64,000 nucleotides of DNA from Nocardiopsis sp. NRRL B-16309 (GCF_001279585.1 NZ_LGEC01000080.1:218184-282183); one strand, 5' to 3'; shown: positions 25,418 through 34,707, counted from the first letter of the stretch. Translations and numbers: made by a program. The notes: generated by a model from the sequence alone, not told the origin.

Positions 25418-26005
25418 ATGCCTCCTAAGCAGAAGCGGGGCGAGGCGACCGTCGAACGGCTCTTCACCGCGGCACTCCAGGTCTACGCCTCGTCGGGAGA
25501 CCAGGGCTTCACGGTGAACGCGGTCACCGCGGCCAGCGGTGTCAGCCTCGGCAGCCTCTACCACCACTTCGGCAGTTTCGACGGCTTCACCGTCGCACTG
25601 TGCCTCAGGTGCACGGAGCAGCTCTTCGACGAGCTGGGCGCGGCCGTCACGCCCACCCGTACGGCCCGCAGCGGCATCCGCGCGCTCGTGGTGACCTACC
25701 TGCGCTTCATCGAGGAGAACCCGGACGTGGCGCTCTTCCTCCACTCCGCCGTCTCCTCCGGCCTCATCGAGTCCCACACGGAACAGATCCGGGCGCACAT
25801 GCTGGGGGGCCTCTCGGAGTGGGTGGGCCGACGCGTCGAGGCCGGGGACATCGCACCCCTGCCCGGCCCGGTGATCGAGGCGCTGGCCATGGGGCCGGTG
25901 GTCGCGCTCGCGCGGTACTGGTTGGCCAGCCCCCACAGCGTGGACCTCGCCGAGGCCGCGCGGGCGCTGCCGGACCGGATCTGGAACTCCCTGCGGCCGG
26001 AGTAG
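25418..26005 (+). CDS. TetR family transcriptional regulator
   Basis: 195 residues. HTH: QGFTVNAVTAASGVSLGSLY then HHFGSFDGFTVAL. The rest is a helical ligand domain (LFLHSAVSSGLIESH and following). It is 49 bp downstream of the DHA2 pump on the same strand and probably shares its transcript, so it may sense a pump substrate. It is followed by a strong terminator. No dyad typical of TetR was seen in the short gap before it. Confidence 0.88.
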   Translation: MPPKQKRGEATVERLFTAALQVYASSGDQGFTVNAVTAASGVSLGSLYHHFGSFDGFTVALCLRCTEQLFDELGAAVTPTRTARSGIRALVVTYLRFIEENPDVALFLHSAVSSGLIESHTEQIRAHMLGGLSEWVGRRVEAGDIAPLPGPVIEALAMGPVVALARYWLASPHSVDLAEAARALPDRIWNSLRPE

Positions 26006-26040
26006 CGGACCGCACGGGTTTCTTCGGCACTCCCGCCTGA

Positions 26041-26070
26041 ACGCGGGCCGGGCCATCGCCCGGCCCGCGT
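26041..26070. terminator. 13-bp perfect hairpin terminator
   Basis: ACGCGGGCCGGGC (26041-26053) and GCCCGGCCCGCGT (26058-26070) pair perfectly around CATC, 35 bp after the TetR stop. There is no T-run, as is common in GC-rich actinomycetes. Confidence 0.8.
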
Positions 26071-26119
26071 GGTCCACCGCGGCGGCGCGGGGCCGCCGCG
26101 ATGCCGTCCCGACGGTCAC

Positions 26120-26154
26120 TCTAGACTAGAAATAGATATTTTTTCTAGAAAAAT
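26120..26154. promoter_or_regulatory. AT-rich CTAG-containing region before the kinase gene
   Basis: About 35 bp that are mostly A and T, very unlike the surroundings. It holds TCTAGA (26120-26125) and the perfect 14-bp palindrome TTTTTCTAGAAAAA (26140-26153). It lies 75-110 bp before the kinase start. It could be a promoter with a regulator site or a binding site for a nucleoid protein. Confidence 0.5.
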
Positions 26155-26228
26155 CTTACGTGTATCTGGCGGTCGACCCCCTGATCGCGGGGCGTTGGCA
26201 CGGCCGTCCAGGGCCCGGAAGGGGACGC

Positions 26229-28478
26229 ATGGACGCGGGAGTCGGAGTGGTCGGCGGGTACCGGCTGATCCGGGAGCTGGGCCGGGGCGGGTTCGGTTCC
26301 GTCCACCTGGGCGAGACCGCCGACGGGACGAGGGCGGCGGTGAAGCTCCTGCACACCGGGCCCGGTGTGGATCCGCGCTTCGCCGAGATGTTCGCCCGGG
26401 AGGTGGAGGCGGCACGGAGGATCAGCCCGTTCTGTGTGGCCCAGGTCCTGGACGCCGACCCGCGCGCGGAGCGGCCCTGGATCGCCAGCGAGTACATCGA
26501 GGGCCGCACGCTCATGGCGGAGATCGAGGCGGAGGGGCCACGGCGCGGCGCCGACCTGCAACGCCTGGCCATCTCCACCGCGACCGCGCTGACCGCGATC
26601 CACCGGGCCGGGGTCGCGCACCGGGACCTCAAACCGGAGAACATCATGATGGCGTCGGACGGGCCGCGGGTGATCGACTTCGGGATCGCGCGGGCCTTCG
26701 AGGAGACGGGGGTCTTCACCGCCACCTCCAGGGTCGGGACGCTGCACTACATGGCGCCCGAACGCCTGGACGACGCACGCCACCTCACCACCGCCGTGGA
26801 CGTGTTCGCCTGGGGCGCGGTCATGGTCTACGCCGCGAGCGGGCGGCACGCGTTCTCGGGCCGGACACAGACCGCCGTCATCAAGCGGATCCTCGTGGAG
26901 GAGCCGGACTGTTCGGCGGTGCCCGGGGAACTGCGCGGGCTCGTGGTCCGGTGCCTGGAGAAGGACCCGGAGCGGCGCCCGACCGCCCACCAGGTGCTCG
27001 AAACCCTGCTGGGGCACAGCGGGGGCGGCGCGGGAGAGAGTGTCGGCGTCGACGACTCGATGGAGCGGGGCAGCACGGCCGTGACCAGTGTCGTCGCCCC
27101 GGAGAGCACCGGCCTGGAGCCGACCCTCCTGGAGACCCGGCGTGTGACGGTCGAGCCGGAGGAGGCGGAGGGGACGAGGAGGACTGGGCCGGAGGGTGTG
27201 GAGGAGCCGGAGCCGGAGGGGAAGGGTCCGGAGTGGGAGGACGCGGGCCCGGACTGGGGAGAGTCCGTCGGCTCCCGTCCCGATCCGTACCGGGTTCCGG
27301 AGCCGCTCGGCCGGTCCACGAGCCCTCCGTTCCGGTTCGCCGGACGGCTCCACCGCACCCTGGAGGAACTCGCCGCGACCATGCACGCCCACGGGAGCGC
27401 CGCCGAGGAGGTGTTCGGCGACTCCGACCGCAGGGCGCTGCTCGCAGCCTGGGTCGTCGAGGACCTCGCGGACCCCCGGGTCGAGCGGAGCCTGTTCCGT
27501 ACCCGGCCGGTGGACCCGGCCCTCGCCGTGGCGGGCTTCGTCGGGCAGGTCCGCCCGGACCTGCCGCCGAGGTACCGGGGGCGGGACATGCGGCTGCCCG
27601 CGCTGCGGGAGATGGCCGCCCGGAGGGAGGCGGGACCGGCCGACCCCGGCGTGGTCCTGCCCGAGGTGCTCGAAGTGATGGCCGAGTACGACTGCCGGGA
27701 CGCCGCCCACCCCTGCGTCCCGGGCGGGGGCTGTACCGAGTACCGGGACCTGGTCGAGGACGCCCGGTCCGCGCGGAGCGCCTACACCGGTGCGATCGCT
27801 CCCTACGCCCACTGGCAGGCCGCGGCCGGTCTCGGGCAGTTGAGCGGACCCGTGGAGCGCGTAGCGGACGCGGAGTTCGTCCTCGCGGCGCTGGCCCCGC
27901 AGGCGTGGGAGCGGGACGTCGCCGAGGAGCGCGACTCACTGGAGGAGTCGTGGCGGTCCGGCCTGCCGCCGCTTCCGCCGCGGGACGCGCCCCTGAGTGA
28001 ACGCCTGGCCCACGGCATGGTGCTCCGCCGGATGTGCCGCCTGCTCCGCGAACTCTCCGCCCAGTACGCGCGCCTGGTGACCGACGCGGACCTCCTGGAG
28101 GGCTATGTCCAGGAGCGCGCCGAGATCCGGAGCAGGAAGGCGCAGGAGCGGGGGGCCAGGATCGCGCTCGGTGCCGTGCTGGGCGTGTGCGGCCTGGCCG
28201 TCCTGGCGGGACTGGCCCTGTGGGGCCTGCTGGCCTCGGCCGAGACGGTCTTCCTGGCCGGGGTCATCGTCGCCGCCTTCGGTTTCGTGGCCTACCGGGC
28301 GATCGGCGACATCGTCGGCCACGGGACCGGGGTCCCCGTCGGCACGAGGGACCCCTTCCCGTCCGTGGCCGGCCACCGGGCGAAGCTCGCGCGCACCCAG
28401 GCGGCCATCGCGGACGTGGACGGCAGGATCGCCGCGCTGGACCGGATCCGGGCCCAGGTGCCGCGCCCCGGTCGGTAG
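26229..28478 (+). CDS. Ser/Thr protein kinase with membrane anchor
   Basis: 749 residues from ATG 26229 (GGAAGGGGA upstream). Residues 10-270 are a full Hanks-type kinase: GRGGFGSV, K39 in AAVKLL, HRDLKPEN with D133, DFG with D150 and YMAPE. Then comes an acidic linker, and from about 365 to 640 a helical region (FRFAGRLHRTLEELAATMHA, later CRDAAHPCVPGGGC with three Cys) that I do not recognise as a known sensor. Two membrane segments lie near 650-705, with a short coil after. There is no PASTA or WD repeat. It is monocistronic as far as seen. Confidence 0.9.
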   Translation: MDAGVGVVGGYRLIRELGRGGFGSVHLGETADGTRAAVKLLHTGPGVDPRFAEMFAREVEAARRISPFCVAQVLDADPRAERPWIASEYIEGRTLMAEIEAEGPRRGADLQRLAISTATALTAIHRAGVAHRDLKPENIMMASDGPRVIDFGIARAFEETGVFTATSRVGTLHYMAPERLDDARHLTTAVDVFAWGAVMVYAASGRHAFSGRTQTAVIKRILVEEPDCSAVPGELRGLVVRCLEKDPERRPTAHQVLETLLGHSGGGAGESVGVDDSMERGSTAVTSVVAPESTGLEPTLLETRRVTVEPEEAEGTRRTGPEGVEEPEPEGKGPEWEDAGPDWGESVGSRPDPYRVPEPLGRSTSPPFRFAGRLHRTLEELAATMHAHGSAAEEVFGDSDRRALLAAWVVEDLADPRVERSLFRTRPVDPALAVAGFVGQVRPDLPPRYRGRDMRLPALREMAARREAGPADPGVVLPEVLEVMAEYDCRDAAHPCVPGGGCTEYRDLVEDARSARSAYTGAIAPYAHWQAAAGLGQLSGPVERVADAEFVLAALAPQAWERDVAEERDSLEESWRSGLPPLPPRDAPLSERLAHGMVLRRMCRLLRELSAQYARLVTDADLLEGYVQERAEIRSRKAQERGARIALGAVLGVCGLAVLAGLALWGLLASAETVFLAGVIVAAFGFVAYRAIGDIVGHGTGVPVGTRDPFPSVAGHRAKLARTQAAIADVDGRIAALDRIRAQVPRPGR

Positions 28479-28592
28479 CGGGATGAGAGGCGGCCGACGC
28501 GGCGGACGCCGTCGCCCCGGTCCGCGTGCCGCCGGTCCGGCGGTCCGGCGTCGCCGCCGCACCGCCGACCCGGCCCAGGGGACCGGCGCCCG

Positions 28593-29567
28593 TCAGCGCG
28601 AGACCTCCAGGAGCGCCTTGCCGACGATCGTGCGCTCTTCGAGTGCCGTGTGCGCCTCAGAGGCCCGTTCCAGGGGGAACGTCCGACCGATCACGGGCAC
28701 GATCCGTCCCGCCGCGGCCGCGGACAACACCTCCTCGATGCTCCGCGTCCCGGACTCCCCGTCCTGGTGCAGGTCGGCGAGCGAGTACAGGGTCACCCCG
28801 CGTTCGTCCGCCTCCTCCGGGCCGATCCCGGCGAACCCGCCGCTCGGTGCCCCGTGGGCGGAGAAGCGTCCGCCGGACGCCGTGATCGCGAAGGCCGCCC
28901 TGCCGATCGACCCGCCGGCCCCGTCGTAGACCACCTCCGGATCCCGCCCGCCCGTGGCCTCACGGACGCGCTCGGTCCATCCCGGCTCCGAGTAGTCGAC
29001 CACGGCCTCGATGCCCCGGGCCCGCAACAGCTCCAGCTTGCGCTCCCCGCGGGCCGCGCCGACGACACGGGCTCCGGCCTCGCGCGCCATCCGCACCAGC
29101 AGGAGCCCCATCGCCCCGGCCGCGGCCGTGACCAGCACCCACTGGCCCGGCTCGGGAGGGACCGCCGTCACGATGGACCGGGCGGTCACCCCGTCGTGGA
29201 CCAGGGCCGCCGCCGTCCGCGCGTCGAGCCCGTCGGGGACCGCCGCCAGCTGGTCGGCCGGGACCAGGGCCCGCTCGGCGTAGGAGCCCCGCGCCGCCGT
29301 GGTCGCCACGCGTCGGCCGACCCAGGAGGGGTCGACCCCCGCGCCGACGGCCGACACCGTGCCGACGGCGCCTCCGCCGGGCACGTAGGGCGGCCGGACA
29401 TCGAACCACTGGGCGGCCTCGCCCCGGCGGATGGCGGTCTCCAGGAAGATGACGTCGGCCACGGACACCTCCACCGCGACCTGGCCCGCCTCCGGGACGG
29501 GGTCGGGGCCCTCCCGCAGGGTCAGGACCTCCGGGGCGCCGAATCCGCCCACCTCGATGAATCTCAT
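28593..29567 (-). CDS. NAD(P)H:quinone oxidoreductase-like zinc-independent dehydrogenase
   Basis: 324 residues, medium-chain dehydrogenase fold. The N-terminal part (GGFGAPEVLTLREGPDPVP) and the nucleotide-binding segment VLVTAAAGAMGLLLVRMARE, with AAAGAMG in place of the usual AGAGGVG, fit the QOR subgroup. No structural zinc cysteines are seen. ATG 29567 follows GAGGAG. The DsbA-like gene ends 35 bp upstream on the same strand, so the two are likely one transcript. The physiological substrate is unknown. Confidence 0.9.
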   Translation of the reverse strand: MRFIEVGGFGAPEVLTLREGPDPVPEAGQVAVEVSVADVIFLETAIRRGEAAQWFDVRPPYVPGGGAVGTVSAVGAGVDPSWVGRRVATTAARGSYAERALVPADQLAAVPDGLDARTAAALVHDGVTARSIVTAVPPEPGQWVLVTAAAGAMGLLLVRMAREAGARVVGAARGERKLELLRARGIEAVVDYSEPGWTERVREATGGRDPEVVYDGAGGSIGRAAFAITASGGRFSAHGAPSGGFAGIGPEEADERGVTLYSLADLHQDGESGTRSIEEVLSAAAAGRIVPVIGRTFPLERASEAHTALEERTIVGKALLEVSR

Positions 29568-29602
29568 GTCAGTACTCCTCGTGTCGGTCGAAAGGGGACG
29601 GA

Positions 29603-30229
29603 TCAGGCGGAAGCGTCGGCGCGGGCGGCCGAGCGCAGGGCCGTGTCGAGCGCGGCCTCGCTCTGGTCGCCGACGAGCGGGACGCGCGATCCGGAGAAGG
29701 CGAACACCGGGACGCCGCGGCTTCCGTCGGCGCGGACCCGGGCCAGCTCGGCCCGCAGCTCGTCGGCTCCGCCGGTGCTCCACTCGACCCCGGCCTCCCG
29801 GGCCAGGCGGCGCAGGACCGCCTCGTCGCCGATGTTGAGGCCCTCGCCGTGGTGGGCGCGGAACAGCCGCTCGACCATGGCCTCGCCGCGTCCCTGGGCC
29901 GAGGCCGCCGCGACCAGCCGGTGCGCCTCGAAGCTGTCGGCCCAGACGGCGTCGTGGCCGAACACCAGCCCGAGGTCCGCGCCCAGGGCGCTCATCTCGT
30001 CCATGGCGGCCTCGTGGTCGAAGTCCGCGCCGAAGTGCCGGCGGTGCACCTCCCGCTTGGGCTCTCCGTGCGGTGACGCGTCGGGGTCGAGCTGGAAGGG
30101 GCGGAACGCCACGTCGAGGGTGCCGCCCCCGGCCCGGAAGCGTGCGGCGGCCCGCTGGAACCGGGTGTAGGCGAGGTAGGACCAGGTGCATCCGACGTCG
30201 AAGGTGATCTCCACATGTGCTGTCGTCAT
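29603..30229 (-). CDS. DsbA family (FrnE-like) thioredoxin-fold oxidoreductase
   Basis: 208 residues. FrnE-like proteins are cytoplasmic DsbA relatives. The active-site position reads CTWSY near residue 14, so only the first Cys of CXXC is kept; many FrnE-like members have CPWC or similar. The middle helical insert (HRRHFGADFDHEAAMDEM) and the cis-Pro loop GSRGVPVFAFSG are clear. ATG 30229 lies 7 bases after TAGCGT, so it is probably leaderless. It is the first gene of a pair with the quinone oxidoreductase gene. Confidence 0.85.
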   Translation of the reverse strand: MTTAHVEITFDVGCTWSYLAYTRFQRAAARFRAGGGTLDVAFRPFQLDPDASPHGEPKREVHRRHFGADFDHEAAMDEMSALGADLGLVFGHDAVWADSFEAHRLVAAASAQGRGEAMVERLFRAHHGEGLNIGDEAVLRRLAREAGVEWSTGGADELRAELARVRADGSRGVPVFAFSGSRVPLVGDQSEAALDTALRSAARADASA

Positions 30230-30236
30230 GGGCACG

Positions 30237-30242
30237 ACGCTA
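30237..30242 (-). promoter_or_regulatory. -10 element of a leaderless promoter for the DsbA-like gene
   Basis: TAGCGT on the minus strand ends 7 bases before ATG 30229; no Shine-Dalgarno sequence is seen. Confidence 0.5.
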
Positions 30243-30269
30243 CGGACGGTCACCCGGGGACAGCATCAG

Positions 30270-33200
30270 TCATCCGACGGGCGCCTCGGCCTGTTCTCCG
30301 TCCGAGCGTCGTCGTTCCTGGTCACGGTGGAGGCCCAGGGCACCGAGCTCCGCCCGGGAGGCCACCCCGAGCTTGGGATAGGCCTTGTAGAGGTGGTGAC
30401 CGACCGTGCGGGGGCTCAGGAAGAGCTGGGCGCCGATGTCGCGGTTCGTGAGCCCGGTCGCGGCGAGCCGGACCACCTGGAGCTCCTGTGGCGTGAGCCG
30501 GTCCAGCGGGTCCTCGGACCGGTCGCGCGCCAGGGTGTCCGTCGCGCGGGTCTCGCCGGTGGCGCGCAGTTCGGCGCGGGCCCGCTCCTCCCAGGGCCGG
30601 GCGTCCCAGCGGCGGAAGGCGTCGGCGGCCAGGTGGAGCTGTTCCCGGGCCTCGGTCGCCCGGCGGGCACGGCGCAGCCACTCACCGAAGAGCAGCCGGG
30701 TGCGCGCCTGCTCGAAGGGGGCGGCGTCCAGCGCGAGCGCGCCCCGGTAGGCGTCCTCGGAGCCGTCGAGCAGCGCGCGGCAGCGCAGGGCCGACGACAC
30801 GGCCCACGGCCGGTCGAGGGCGGTGGCCCAGGCGGTGTAGCGGTCGGCGGCCTCGATGGCGCGGTCGGTCCGCCCGAGCCGGAACGCGGCCTCGACCAGG
30901 AGCGGCAGGTTGCCGACGATCCCCATCGGGCGGGTGCCCTCGACGACGGACTCCAGCCGGACCAGGGCCTCCTCGGGGCGGCCCTGCCCGAGGTCGAGCA
31001 GGCTCAGGGCGACGGCGGCGTGGACGGACGCGGGCGCCACACCGCGTTCGAGCGGTTCGGCGGCCAGGGCGCGGCAGAGCTCGGAGTCGCCTCGGACGGC
31101 GGCGAGTTCGGCGCCGATCGCGGCCAGTTCCGCCAGAGGCGTGGGCTGGCAGGCGTCGGTCGCGGTGCGCAGCCCGTCCTCCACCGTGGCGCGCGCGTCG
31201 CGGTGGCGGCCGTGGAAGAACTGGGTGCGCGCGAGAACCACCTGGACCTGTGGCAGGACGGCGAGCGCGCCCTGGGCCCGGCACTCGGACTCCAGGTCGA
31301 CGGCGGCCCGGTACGCGGCGTCGTGGTCCCCGGCGATCAGGTGCAGACGCGCGTAGAGCACGCGGTCGTTCAGGGTCGGGTCGACGAGGGCGTCGTGGCC
31401 GTCCAGGGAGGCGCGTAGCGCGGCCACGCCCTCGGCGGTGCGGCCCTGTTCGAGCTGGTTGGTGGCGAGCGCGGCCCGGGCGAGCGTCCGTGCGGGGGCG
31501 CCGCCGGGGTGTCGCGCGGCGTGGTCGCCGATCCGCGCGACGCAGTCGAAGTCGTTGGCCACCCACGCCGCCCGCACGGCTTCCAGGAGGAGCCTTCCGC
31601 TCTCCGCCGTCCGCGGGGCCCCCGCACGGTCACCGGTTCCCATGGCGGACCCGAAGGCCCCTGCGGTACCGGTGGGCACGTCGGACACGGCTGCCCCGGT
31701 GGCTGCGGGTGTCGCGTCGTCCCCAGTGTCCCCAGCGTCTCCGGCGGACCCGGTGGCCGCAGTGGTTCTGATGTTCCGGGCGGTCGCGTCGTCCTCGTTG
31801 GCCTCCGCGATCCCGTTGGTCCCGGCGTCTCCGGCGGTCACCTCGGCCCCGACCACCGCGCCCGACTCTTCCTGGGCCTCGGCGTCCAGTGCGGCGGCGA
31901 ACAGGACCCGGTACGAGGCGTCGGCGCGCCCCTCGGCGGCGGCGAGCATCGAGTGCAGCCTGGCCACGGTGACCCGCTGTCCGGTGTCGTCGGTACCGGT
32001 GACACCTACCAGGAGCTCCGCCGCGCGCGCGGGGTCGCCCGCGTAGGCCGCGGCCTCGGCGGCGGCGATCGTGCGGCGGCGCCGGTCGGCCGGTTCGGGG
32101 GACAGGGCGGCGGCGCGCTCGTAGGCGGTGGCCACGGCGGACAGACCGCCGCGGGCGCGGGCCCGCTCGGCGGCCGCCTCCAGGAGGGCGGCGACCTCCT
32201 CGTCGGCGGTGGGCGTGGCCGCGGCCAGGTGCCGGGCCCGGCGGTCGGCGGCCTCCGGGCGGTCGGCGTACACCCCGGCCAGGGCGCGGTGGGCCCTCGC
32301 GCGATCCTCGGACGCGGCGCTCTCGTAGGCGGCGGCGCGGATCAGCGGGTGCGTGAACTCCACCCGGTTCTCCGCCACCCGCAGCAGCCCTCTGCGCTCG
32401 GCGGGACCGAGGTCGTCCGGGCGCGCGTCCAGGTCGCGGGCGGCGCGCAGCACCGTGGCGGCGTCGGCGGAGTCGTCGGCCGCCGCGACGAGCAGCAGCG
32501 CCCGGGTCCGCTCGGGGAGAGCGGCGACCTGGTCGGCGAAGGTGTCCTGGATGCGACCCGATACGCCCATCCGCGTGCTGGAGTACCCGTCCCGCTGGGC
32601 GGCGGCCAGGGTGAGAAGGGCGAGCGGGTTGCCCGCCGCGTCGGCCAGCACCTGTCCGCGCACCTGGCGGGGCAGGCCGACGGCGTGCTCCCGCAGCAGT
32701 GCCTCGGCGTCGGTCCTGGGCAGCCGCCGGAGCCGCAGCTCGTCGATGTGGGGCGTGGCCAGCAGTGGGGCGTGCGGTTCGCGGACGGCCAGGAGGACCG
32801 CGACCCCCTCGGCTTCCAACCGCCGGGTCGCGAACAGCAGCGCCTCGGCGGACTCCCGGTCCAGCCAGTGGGCGTCGTCGACCAGGCAGAGCACCGGACC
32901 CGTGGCGGCCAGCTCGGCCAGGAGGGTCAGGACCGCGAGGCCGACCAGGAACCGGCTCGGCGACGCGGAGTCCGCCAGTCCCAAGGCGCCGCGCAGCGCT
33001 CTGGCCTGCGGAGACGGGAGCGCGTCCACGTGTTCCATCGCGCGGCCCAGCAGCAGGTGCAGGCCCGCGTACGGCAGATCGCTCTCGGACTCGACACCGG
33101 CGCCGCGCAGCACCCGTGTGCCCGTGGCCGCGGCCCCGCGTTCGGCATGGTCGAGCAGGGCCGACTTGCCGATCCCGGCCTCGCCCCGCAGGACCAGGGC

Positions 33201-33275
33201 CCCGCTGCGGCCGGAACGGGCGGCGGCGAGGACCGCGTCGACCTTCGCCGTCTCCTCGTCACGTCCGCGCAGCAC
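30270..33275 (-). CDS. LAL-type LuxR family regulator with AAA/NTPase domain
   Basis: 1001 residues. Walker A GEAGIGKSALL (K37) and Walker B VLCLVDDAHWLD mark the N-terminal ATPase. A long helical, TPR-like middle follows, broken at about 485-570 by a low-complexity Ala/Gly/Thr/Asp insert. The C-terminal LuxR helix-turn-helix is LTPQELQVVRLAATGLTNRD then LFLSPRTVGHHLYKAYPKLG. LAL proteins bind DNA when they bind ATP and a sugar or other ligand, and often control catabolic or antibiotic genes. No target is obvious. The 450 bp upstream of it is a repeat-rich spacer. Confidence 0.93.
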   Translation of the reverse strand: MLRGRDEETAKVDAVLAAARSGRSGALVLRGEAGIGKSALLDHAERGAAATGTRVLRGAGVESESDLPYAGLHLLLGRAMEHVDALPSPQARALRGALGLADSASPSRFLVGLAVLTLLAELAATGPVLCLVDDAHWLDRESAEALLFATRRLEAEGVAVLLAVREPHAPLLATPHIDELRLRRLPRTDAEALLREHAVGLPRQVRGQVLADAAGNPLALLTLAAAQRDGYSSTRMGVSGRIQDTFADQVAALPERTRALLLVAAADDSADAATVLRAARDLDARPDDLGPAERRGLLRVAENRVEFTHPLIRAAAYESAASEDRARAHRALAGVYADRPEAADRRARHLAAATPTADEEVAALLEAAAERARARGGLSAVATAYERAAALSPEPADRRRRTIAAAEAAAYAGDPARAAELLVGVTGTDDTGQRVTVARLHSMLAAAEGRADASYRVLFAAALDAEAQEESGAVVGAEVTAGDAGTNGIAEANEDDATARNIRTTAATGSAGDAGDTGDDATPAATGAAVSDVPTGTAGAFGSAMGTGDRAGAPRTAESGRLLLEAVRAAWVANDFDCVARIGDHAARHPGGAPARTLARAALATNQLEQGRTAEGVAALRASLDGHDALVDPTLNDRVLYARLHLIAGDHDAAYRAAVDLESECRAQGALAVLPQVQVVLARTQFFHGRHRDARATVEDGLRTATDACQPTPLAELAAIGAELAAVRGDSELCRALAAEPLERGVAPASVHAAVALSLLDLGQGRPEEALVRLESVVEGTRPMGIVGNLPLLVEAAFRLGRTDRAIEAADRYTAWATALDRPWAVSSALRCRALLDGSEDAYRGALALDAAPFEQARTRLLFGEWLRRARRATEAREQLHLAADAFRRWDARPWEERARAELRATGETRATDTLARDRSEDPLDRLTPQELQVVRLAATGLTNRDIGAQLFLSPRTVGHHLYKAYPKLGVASRAELGALGLHRDQERRRSDGEQAEAPVG

Positions 33276-33725
33276 GCGCCCACGCTACCGCGCTCGGGGT
33301 GCTCGGGGCGCTTCACGCCGGGTCCTTCGTCGTCGCTACTGCCTGGCTCGTTCCTCGCTGGCGGCAGAGACTCCTCCTGCAGGCACCGGCGCGCCCCTCA
33401 CGGCCTCCGCTCGTGCCCGCACCGTCGCCCGCCACCACCCTCAACGGACGCCTGCGGCGCGGTCCTCCCTGCTTCGGCCCGTTCTCGGGCGCCTTGAGAA
33501 CGGGAACCTTCGGCCCTTGCGGTGCACGCCCTCGTTCCTCGGGAGTGCACCTCCAGGCCCTCCAGAACCCCGTCGGCGCCCTCGCTGTGTTCCCTTTGGG
33601 CCTCCGCTCGTGCCTCGCTTCGGCCCGGATCAACCCCCTGTCGTTCCGGGGGGCGGAACCGCTGACCTTCAACCCCTGTCGGAACGCTCGGGGCGCTTCA
33701 CGCCGGGGGCATCGTCGTCGCCGGT
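33276..33725. repeat. 450-bp repeat-rich noncoding spacer
   Basis: The 22-bp direct repeat GCTCGGGGCGCTTCACGCCG+GG occurs at 33301-33322 and 33685-33706, so it flanks the block. Inside, GCCTCCGCTCGTGCC occurs at 33403 and 33600, CTCGTTCCTCG at 33347 and 33531, and CTTCGGCCC three times. Two hairpins are clear: CCCGTTCTC/GAGAACGGG (33478-33504) and GGTGCAC/GTGCACC (about 33520-33550). No frame looks coding. It may hold a noncoding RNA or be a mosaic repeat cassette. Confidence 0.65.
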
Positions 33726-34631
33726 CTATCCCCTGGCGGTGGAGCCGGTGGCGCGGGGGTCGGGCAGGAAGTCGGCCACGTGGTCGGCCACCCATCGCCG
33801 GTAGGTCAGGGCGGGCCGACCGGTCACCTCCGCCACGGCGGTCGTGACGGGTTCCGGCTCGCGGGTCGCCTCGGCCATGTACCTGAGCGTGTCCTCCACC
33901 ACCTCGGGCGGCAGCCACTCCCGGTAGCCCTCCCGGGCCTCCTCCACCGAGAGCGGCTCGAAGCGCAGGGGCAGGCCCGTGACCTCGGAGATGATCCGCA
34001 CCCGGTCGGCCTGGTCCAGGTTCTCCGGCCCGGTCACCTCGTAGGCGGCGCCGACGTGGTCGTCGGTGGTCAGGGCGCGCAGGGCGACGGCGGCCAGGTC
34101 GGCCTCGTGGACGAGCGAGCGCTTCCACCCCGGGAACGCCTCGCGGACCACGCCCTCGGCTCGAATCTCGTCGGCCCAGCCGAGGTCGTTCCCGGCGAAT
34201 CCGCCGCCGCGCACGAACGTCCACTCCGCACCGGAGCCGCGGATCAGCTGTTCGAGCCGCCCGTGGGAGGCCGCGACGGGGTTCGCGTCCGAGGAGGCCT
34301 CCGCGCCCATGGCGGACAGGTACACCACCCGCCGCGCGTCCCGGGTGATCCGGGCGACGGCCTCAGGCGCGGCGTCGTCGGCCTGGAGGGTGGGCCAGAC
34401 CAACAGGACCCGGGTGACGCCGTCGAGCGCGGCGTCCAGGGAGGCGGGGTCGGACAGGTCGCCGCGCACGACCTCCACGCCCGCGGGGAGCCGGGCGCGC
34501 GCCGGGTCGCGCACCAGCGCGCGGACGTTGGAGTGGCCGGCGTCGAGGAGCTGCCGGACGGCGCTGCCGCCGACCTTGCCCGTGGCGCCGGTGACGAGGT
34601 ACTTTCCGTGGCTTTCGCTCTGGTCTTCCAT
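33726..34631 (-). CDS. NmrA family NAD(P)-binding protein
   Basis: 301 residues. Atypical short-chain dehydrogenase with the N-terminal nucleotide motif VTGATGKVGGSAV (GXXGXXG) and no catalytic YXXXK. YLSAMGAEASSDANP and WTFVRGGGFAGND match NmrA/azoreductase-like proteins, which often act as redox sensors. ATG 34631 lies 7 bases from TAGTGT, a leaderless arrangement; the longer frame reaches into the divergent gene. It diverges from an FMO-type gene 76 bp away, so a shared promoter region is likely. Confidence 0.88.
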   Translation of the reverse strand: MEDQSESHGKYLVTGATGKVGGSAVRQLLDAGHSNVRALVRDPARARLPAGVEVVRGDLSDPASLDAALDGVTRVLLVWPTLQADDAAPEAVARITRDARRVVYLSAMGAEASSDANPVAASHGRLEQLIRGSGAEWTFVRGGGFAGNDLGWADEIRAEGVVREAFPGWKRSLVHEADLAAVALRALTTDDHVGAAYEVTGPENLDQADRVRIISEVTGLPLRFEPLSVEEAREGYREWLPPEVVEDTLRYMAEATREPEPVTTAVAEVTGRPALTYRRWVADHVADFLPDPRATGSTARG

Positions 34632-34638
34632 GTCGCCG

Positions 34639-34644
34639 ACACTA
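34639..34644 (-). promoter_or_regulatory. -10 element of a leaderless promoter for the NmrA gene
   Basis: TAGTGT on the minus strand ends 7 bases before ATG 34631. Confidence 0.5.
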
Positions 34645-34707
34645 GGGAGGCGGCCGTCGCCGCAGCATCGGTCATGTGACTGTCGACCGTCACCGCGAGG
34701 AGGACAC

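Noticed and set aside
30186..31418. 410-residue plus-strand frame
   Set aside because: Antisense to the LAL regulator, which has full ATPase and HTH motifs.
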